DNA from: Deinococcus ruber
Lineage (GTDB): Bacteria; Deinococcota; Deinococci; Deinococcales; Deinococcaceae
Assembly: GCF_014648095.1 (NCBI RefSeq)
Contig: NZ_BMQL01000043.1
Coordinates: 1 to 38,993 of the forward strand
Direction of reading: 5' to 3'
Length of the DNA: 38,993 bases
The position numbers and the translations under genes are program-made. Shown piece by piece: positions 35,264 to 38,993 of this stretch. Under the pieces are notes generated by a model. The model was given only the letters and a program-made list of their open reading frames with translations. It had not been told where the DNA came from and made no database searches. Each line of letters starts with the position of its first letter. Within the stretch, counting starts at the first letter, position 1.

Positions 35264-35977
35264 TTAAGGAGCTGCAGCCGCACTGGGAGCGGCATCCTCT
35301 GGACACTGCATCCCAGCCAGCAGCACGTTCAGGCCCCATTTGAAGCGTTCAGGTCCGGTGCCGGAGAGCAGGGCCTGACCCAGGCGGGCGATCTGGGGGT
35401 ACTGCCGGGGGTCGGCGGCAGCGACCTCGAATGCCAGGGTGGACTCCTGTTCGGCGGCGCCAGGCTTGGACTGCCGGGTGCTCTGCTCGGCGGCGACTGA
35501 CGTGGCGAACAGCAGCAGCAGATCAATGCCCCAGGCGGCCTGATGGTCCGTCAGACCACCTTCCTGCAGGAGTGCCAGGGCGGCATCGACCAACGTGAGG
35601 TACTGCGGTCCGCTGAGACGGGTGGAGAGGGCCATGCGGGCGATCTCTGGGTAGGTGAAGAGCACATCTCGGTAGCGTATGAGGAGTGTGTTGAGGCGGT
35701 CCTGCCACGGGCCGTCGGGGAGGATGGCCGTGTTGACCGGTTCGAGCAGGGCGTCGAGAAGCTGAACATGCAGGTCTTCGGTGTCACGGAAGTAGACGTA
35801 GAGGGAGGCGGGACCAGTCTCGAGGGCGGCGGCGATCCGGCGGAGGGTGAGTTTGCTCAGGCCCTCTGCGCGCAGGATCGTCAGGGCGGCGTGGATGATG
35901 CCCTGACGGGTGAGCGCGGTCTTGGTGGGCCGCGCGCGCTGACGTTGGCGGGCCCGTAGGGTGTCGTTCGGTGCCAT
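35264..35977 (-). CDS. TetR-family transcriptional regulator
   Basis: 237 residues. The N-terminal TetR helix-turn-helix is GIIHAALTILRAEGLSKLTL (26-45) with ETGPASLYVYFRDTEDL. The C-terminal ligand part is helical, with PQYLTLVDAALALLQEGG. ATG 35977 follows AAGG, and the operator at 35991-36024 lies just upstream. Autorepression and control of the monooxygenase gene downstream are the likely roles. The inducer is not apparent. Confidence 0.9.
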   Translation of the reverse strand: MAPNDTLRARQRQRARPTKTALTRQGIIHAALTILRAEGLSKLTLRRIAAALETGPASLYVYFRDTEDLHVQLLDALLEPVNTAILPDGPWQDRLNTLLIRYRDVLFTYPEIARMALSTRLSGPQYLTLVDAALALLQEGGLTDHQAAWGIDLLLLFATSVAAEQSTRQSKPGAAEQESTLAFEVAAADPRQYPQIARLGQALLSGTGPERFKWGLNVLLAGMQCPEDAAPSAAAAP

Positions 35978-35990
35978 GGCACTACCTTAC

Positions 35991-36024
35991 TACGAACATG
36001 TTCCTAAAAGCAAACATGTTCGTA
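35991..36024 (-). promoter_or_regulatory. TetR operator, double palindrome
   Basis: A perfect 12-bp inverted repeat, TACGAACATGTT (35991-36002) with AACATGTTCGTA (36013-36024), is separated by ten bases. Each arm also contains a near or complete GAACATGTTC palindrome. It lies 14 bases upstream of the TetR ATG, where binding would block transcription of both genes. Confidence 0.75.
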
Positions 36025-36801
36025 AATCGAGGGTGCTGTTCCCGCTGGACCGAAAACCCTCACGCCCCGGCGACAGCGACCACCTTCACGGCGCTGAGAC
36101 GCTCGCCGCGCAGCTAAAACAGTACACCGGCCGCGCTCCACCACCATGACCACAAAGTGGCGGCAAGCATACGCGCTGCGGCGCCTCTGCTTCCGCCAGA
36201 CATGCGCCCACTGGGACACAGACCACACCAACGTGGAACAACCGCGCGCCGCGTCCGCACACAACCCTGGGACCAGTTCAGGCAGCGCCCGGGCTCCCCG
36301 CCACATCCACAGATGGCGGACGCGCTGCTTCGCGTCTCGAACCCAGCGAAAACGGCACGCTCCTCTGGCTGCCATGACGGTCGCCGGGGTTGCAGCGTTG
36401 AATGCCACAGTCCACCTGCGGATCCACAGACGGCGAGCAGACGATCCGGATGGTGCGAGATCCGGTGCGGCTGCCGGGATCCACCGCGTGTCGCAGGCCT
36501 GGGGTGCGGCGAGGTACCAACCGATCACTTCAACCCACCCGAACATCACCTGCGCTGCCGCACCCTTTCGAAATGCAAGCCCGCCGGGGTGCACGCTGCA
36601 GCGTTCCCTGTTGGTCCACCGCACTGGCTCCGCCACATCCGGGACGAGCGCTGGGCGCACAGGGACTTGCTCGGCAGCGCGGCCACGGAGGTATGCTTCA
36701 CGGTGACGGACCGATCTGAACGAACCTGACCTTCAAACGGCTCGACCAGCCGCGTGAACGCGAGTGGGCGCAGATCGCCGCGGTCAATCAAGGAGGCGGA
36801 G
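36025..36801. other. Long interval without a convincing gene
   Basis: Open frames exist on both strands here (for example minus 36004-36660), but they lack ribosome sites and recognisable protein blocks. The last 50 bases hold the ribosome site AAGGAGG of the acyl-CoA synthetase. The interval also contains whatever promoter that gene uses. It may be an eroded gene. Confidence 0.4.
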
Positions 36802-38517
36802 ATGGCGGTTGAGACGCAGCACGGCATGGACAGTCCAGGAGCTCTCGCGTTCCAAGCAGCTCGGCAAATCCTGCTGGAGTATCGGGATGATCCTCAGGCG
36901 GCACACGCCGCCTTCCGCTGGCCGCAGTTCACCACCTTCAACTGGGCGCTGGATGTGTTCGCCCCACTGGCAACCCGTCTGGGCTCCGCACCAGCACTGT
37001 TTTGGGATGGCGGGGCCCTGTCCTACGCGGACCTCGACACCCACGCCAATCAGGTGGCCAATCAGTTGCGGCACTTCGGCGTGAAGCGCGGGGACCGTGT
37101 GCTGGTGATGCTCGGGAATGTCCCGGCGTTGTGGGCGGTGATGATCGCCTGCATGAAGCTCGGCGCGCCCATCTTGCCTGCAGCGACCCTTCTCAGTCCA
37201 GGGGACGTACAAGACCGGGTGGAGCGCGGGCAGGTACGGGCCGTGGTGACCGAGATCGCCAACACCGAGAAATTTACGCAGGTGTCTCCGGAGCTGCTCC
37301 GCGTGTGTGTGAACGAGACTGAACAGTCAGGGTGGCGGTCCCTGACGGACGCGCGGCACGCTCCTGCTGTTTTCACGCCCGACATGCCGACGCTGGCCAC
37401 CGACCCGGTCCTGCTGTACTTCACGTCCGGGACCACCAGCCGCCCGAAGCTCGTTGTTCACACACACGCCTCATATCCCGCCGGGCATCTATCCACCGGG
37501 TATTACATCGGGCTGCGCGAAGGAGACCGCCACTGGAACATCAGCTCCCCCGGCTGGGCCAAGCATGCCTGGAGCAGTTTCTTCGTGCCGCTCACGAGTG
37601 GCGCGGCGGTGTATCTGGACAACAGCCGGTTCGACGCTCAGACCACCCTGGAGAAGCTCGTTCGGCAGCGGATCACCACGATCTGCGCGCCCCCCACCGT
37701 GTGGCGCATGCTGATCCAGCAGGACCTTGCCGCCTTCCCCGTGCAGATACGCGAAGCGGTGGGGGCAGGCGAGCCACTGAATCCCGAGGTGATCAGGCGG
37801 GTCCAGCAAGCGTGGGGCGTGACCATCCGGGACGGATACGGGCAGACGGAAACCACGGCGCAGGTGGGAAATCCGCCCGGTGCGCCCGTGAAGCCGGGCA
37901 GCATGGGGCGGCCCCTTCCTGGGTACGACGTTGTGCTGCTGGATGAACGCGGGCAGGACGCGAACGAGGGCGAGTTGAACCTCCGCCTGGGTGACGACCG
38001 GCCGCTGGGGTTAATGGCAGGGTACGACGGTGACCCCGAGCGGACGGCCGCCGCGCTCAGGGGGACGACGTATCCCACCGGGGATATCGTGCGCCGAGAC
38101 GAGGACGGGTACCTGTTTTACGTGGGGCGTTCGGACGATGTCTTCAAGAGCGCAGACTACCGGATCTCTCCCTTTGAGCTGGAGTCCTTCCTAGTCACAC
38201 ATCCTCTCGTTGCGGAGGCGGGGGTGGTCCCGAGCCCCCACCCGGAGCGATTGTACGTTCCGAAGGCGTATGTGGTCCTGCGCGACGAGGTGACGCCCTC
38301 AGCGGAGGTCGCGCGTGAGCTGCTCATGTTTGCGCGGCAGGGACTCTCGCCGCACCTGCGGATTCGCCGGGTGGAGTTTGCAGCGTTGCCCAAAACTATC
38401 AGCGGAAAAATTCGCCGAGTGGAGCTGACAGCCCACGCGCGGCAAGGGGTGGAGAGGGGCGTGCGCGGAAACCTGGAGTTCTGGGAGGAAGACTTTCTCA
38501 CGTCCGGTCCGCAGTAG
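36802..38517 (+). CDS. Acyl-CoA synthetase (AMP-forming, acetyl/medium-chain type)
   Basis: 571 residues from ATG 36802, with AAGGAGG upstream; the longer frame to 36754 has no ribosome site. Adenylate-forming motifs: A3 FTSGTTSRPK (207-216, with Ser where Gly is usual), A5 DGYGQTETT (344-352), A7 TGDIVRRDEDGYLFYVGRSD (426-445), then FKSADYRISPFELES (448-462), and A10 PKTISGKIRRVEL with the catalytic Lys536. It activates a carboxylic acid to acyl-AMP and then acyl-CoA in the cytoplasm. The pattern FNWALDVF near the N-terminus and GWAKHAWSSFFVPL are those of ACSM/acetyl-CoA-synthetase-like enzymes. The substrate is not predictable. It is not coupled to a neighbour. Confidence 0.9.
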   Translation: MAVETQHGMDSPGALAFQAARQILLEYRDDPQAAHAAFRWPQFTTFNWALDVFAPLATRLGSAPALFWDGGALSYADLDTHANQVANQLRHFGVKRGDRVLVMLGNVPALWAVMIACMKLGAPILPAATLLSPGDVQDRVERGQVRAVVTEIANTEKFTQVSPELLRVCVNETEQSGWRSLTDARHAPAVFTPDMPTLATDPVLLYFTSGTTSRPKLVVHTHASYPAGHLSTGYYIGLREGDRHWNISSPGWAKHAWSSFFVPLTSGAAVYLDNSRFDAQTTLEKLVRQRITTICAPPTVWRMLIQQDLAAFPVQIREAVGAGEPLNPEVIRRVQQAWGVTIRDGYGQTETTAQVGNPPGAPVKPGSMGRPLPGYDVVLLDERGQDANEGELNLRLGDDRPLGLMAGYDGDPERTAAALRGTTYPTGDIVRRDEDGYLFYVGRSDDVFKSADYRISPFELESFLVTHPLVAEAGVVPSPHPERLYVPKAYVVLRDEVTPSAEVARELLMFARQGLSPHLRIRRVEFAALPKTISGKIRRVELTAHARQGVERGVRGNLEFWEEDFLTSGPQ

Positions 38518-38530
38518 GTCCGTCGGTTTG

Positions 38531-38555
38531 CCCGCTGCCCATTTCTGTGGGCGGG
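38531..38555. terminator. Hairpin between converging genes
   Basis: CCCG/CGGG and CCCA/TGGG pair across a six-base loop with a three-base bulge, 14 bases after the synthetase stop and before the 3' end of the converging LuxR remnant. It has no T-tract. Confidence 0.3.
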
Positions 38556-38591
38556 ACGACGAAACAGCGCGTCAGCGGAGGCCGTCTCGCT

Positions 38592-38865
38592 TCAGGCCAG
38601 TCCATGATCTAGCGCGTACCGCGCAGCGGCGGTACGGGATCCGACGTTGAGTTTCGAGAAGATACGCGCGAGGTGCGAGTGGACGGTGCGGGGACTCATG
38701 CTGAGTTCTGAAGCGATGCGTTTGTCGCGCAGGTCCTGCGCTTCACAGCGGGTCAGGACCTGCGCGGGCACTGCGCCGACAGGGGCGAACGCGGGTTGCC
38801 ACGCAGACGGGTGGCGTCCAGCAATGGTGTGGAACACGCCCGGATGGGCAGAGTGCAGGAACTGG
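38592..38865 (-). pseudogene. LuxR-type response-regulator remnant
   Basis: The minus frame ends in a LuxR helix-turn-helix: KRIASELSMSPRTVHSHLAR, then IFSKLNVGSRTAAARYALDH. Just before it the usual LTxREAEVLxLxAxGLxxKxIA reads LTRCEAQDLRDKRIA, so about eight residues are missing. The frame runs directly out of the intron-end repeat (38866), so no native start or N-terminal part remains. It is a truncated and internally deleted gene. Confidence 0.7.

Positions 38866-38993
<128 letters not shown>

Noticed and set aside
36004..36660. 218-residue minus-strand frame and overlapping plus-strand frames
   Set aside because: No ribosome site and no recognisable block. Trp/Arg/Cys-rich composition is typical of non-coding high-GC frames.

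Overview
The window is high-GC bacterial DNA with strong Shine-Dalgarno sites (AGGAGG/AAGGAG types), several GTG/TTG starts, two genes with a TACACT -10 box almost on top of the start codon (leaderless-type promoters), and class I xylose and oligosaccharide uptake operons. This fits the Deinococcus group best. That assignment is an inference from style and gene content; no rRNA or other marker gene is present, and I see no tRNA genes and no CRISPR array.

Layout. 1-2470: the end of an IS630-type transposase, a GGDEF-EAL protein decapitated next to it, and about 950 bp of decayed DNA. 2470-10130: a GabD-type aldehyde dehydrogenase, a COG4705/DUF347 membrane-protein pseudogene with two in-frame stops, a secreted CAP-domain protein, and a three-gene plus-strand set (giant MalT-like LuxR regulator, 100-aa conserved small protein, integral membrane protein). 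10284-13708 (minus): a tightly coupled four-gene operon of a multi-helix membrane protein, a membrane-anchored extracytoplasmic protein, a YtkA/FixH-like lipoprotein and a NapH/NosR-like polyferredoxin. This is the best candidate here for an uncharacterised membrane redox or metal system. 13897-15975 (minus): three genes, two of which carry four YbjQ-like modules between them.

16076-23215: a complete xylose operon (binding protein, permease, single-domain ATPase, xylose isomerase, xylulokinase) on the minus strand, with a divergent LacI regulator and a palindromic operator at the -10 box. 23318-29417: a second sugar operon (LacI regulator, binding protein, two CUT1 permeases, intracellular GH5 hydrolase) with no ATPase gene, its own promoter/operator and an unusual hairpin between binding protein and permeases. 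29549-30598: an M42 aminopeptidase with a leaderless-type promoter.

30790-38993 is a mobile, decayed region. A complete IS630-type element with a -1 frameshift heptamer sits in a BTAD regulator gene whose reading frame can be rejoined exactly across the TA target. A group II intron remnant lies at 33269-33561, and an inverted copy of its 3' end closes the window at 38866-38993. Between the two intron ends lie a CheB/CheR-type remnant, a TetR regulator with a flavin monooxygenase and a double-palindrome operator, an acyl-CoA synthetase, and a damaged LuxR fragment.
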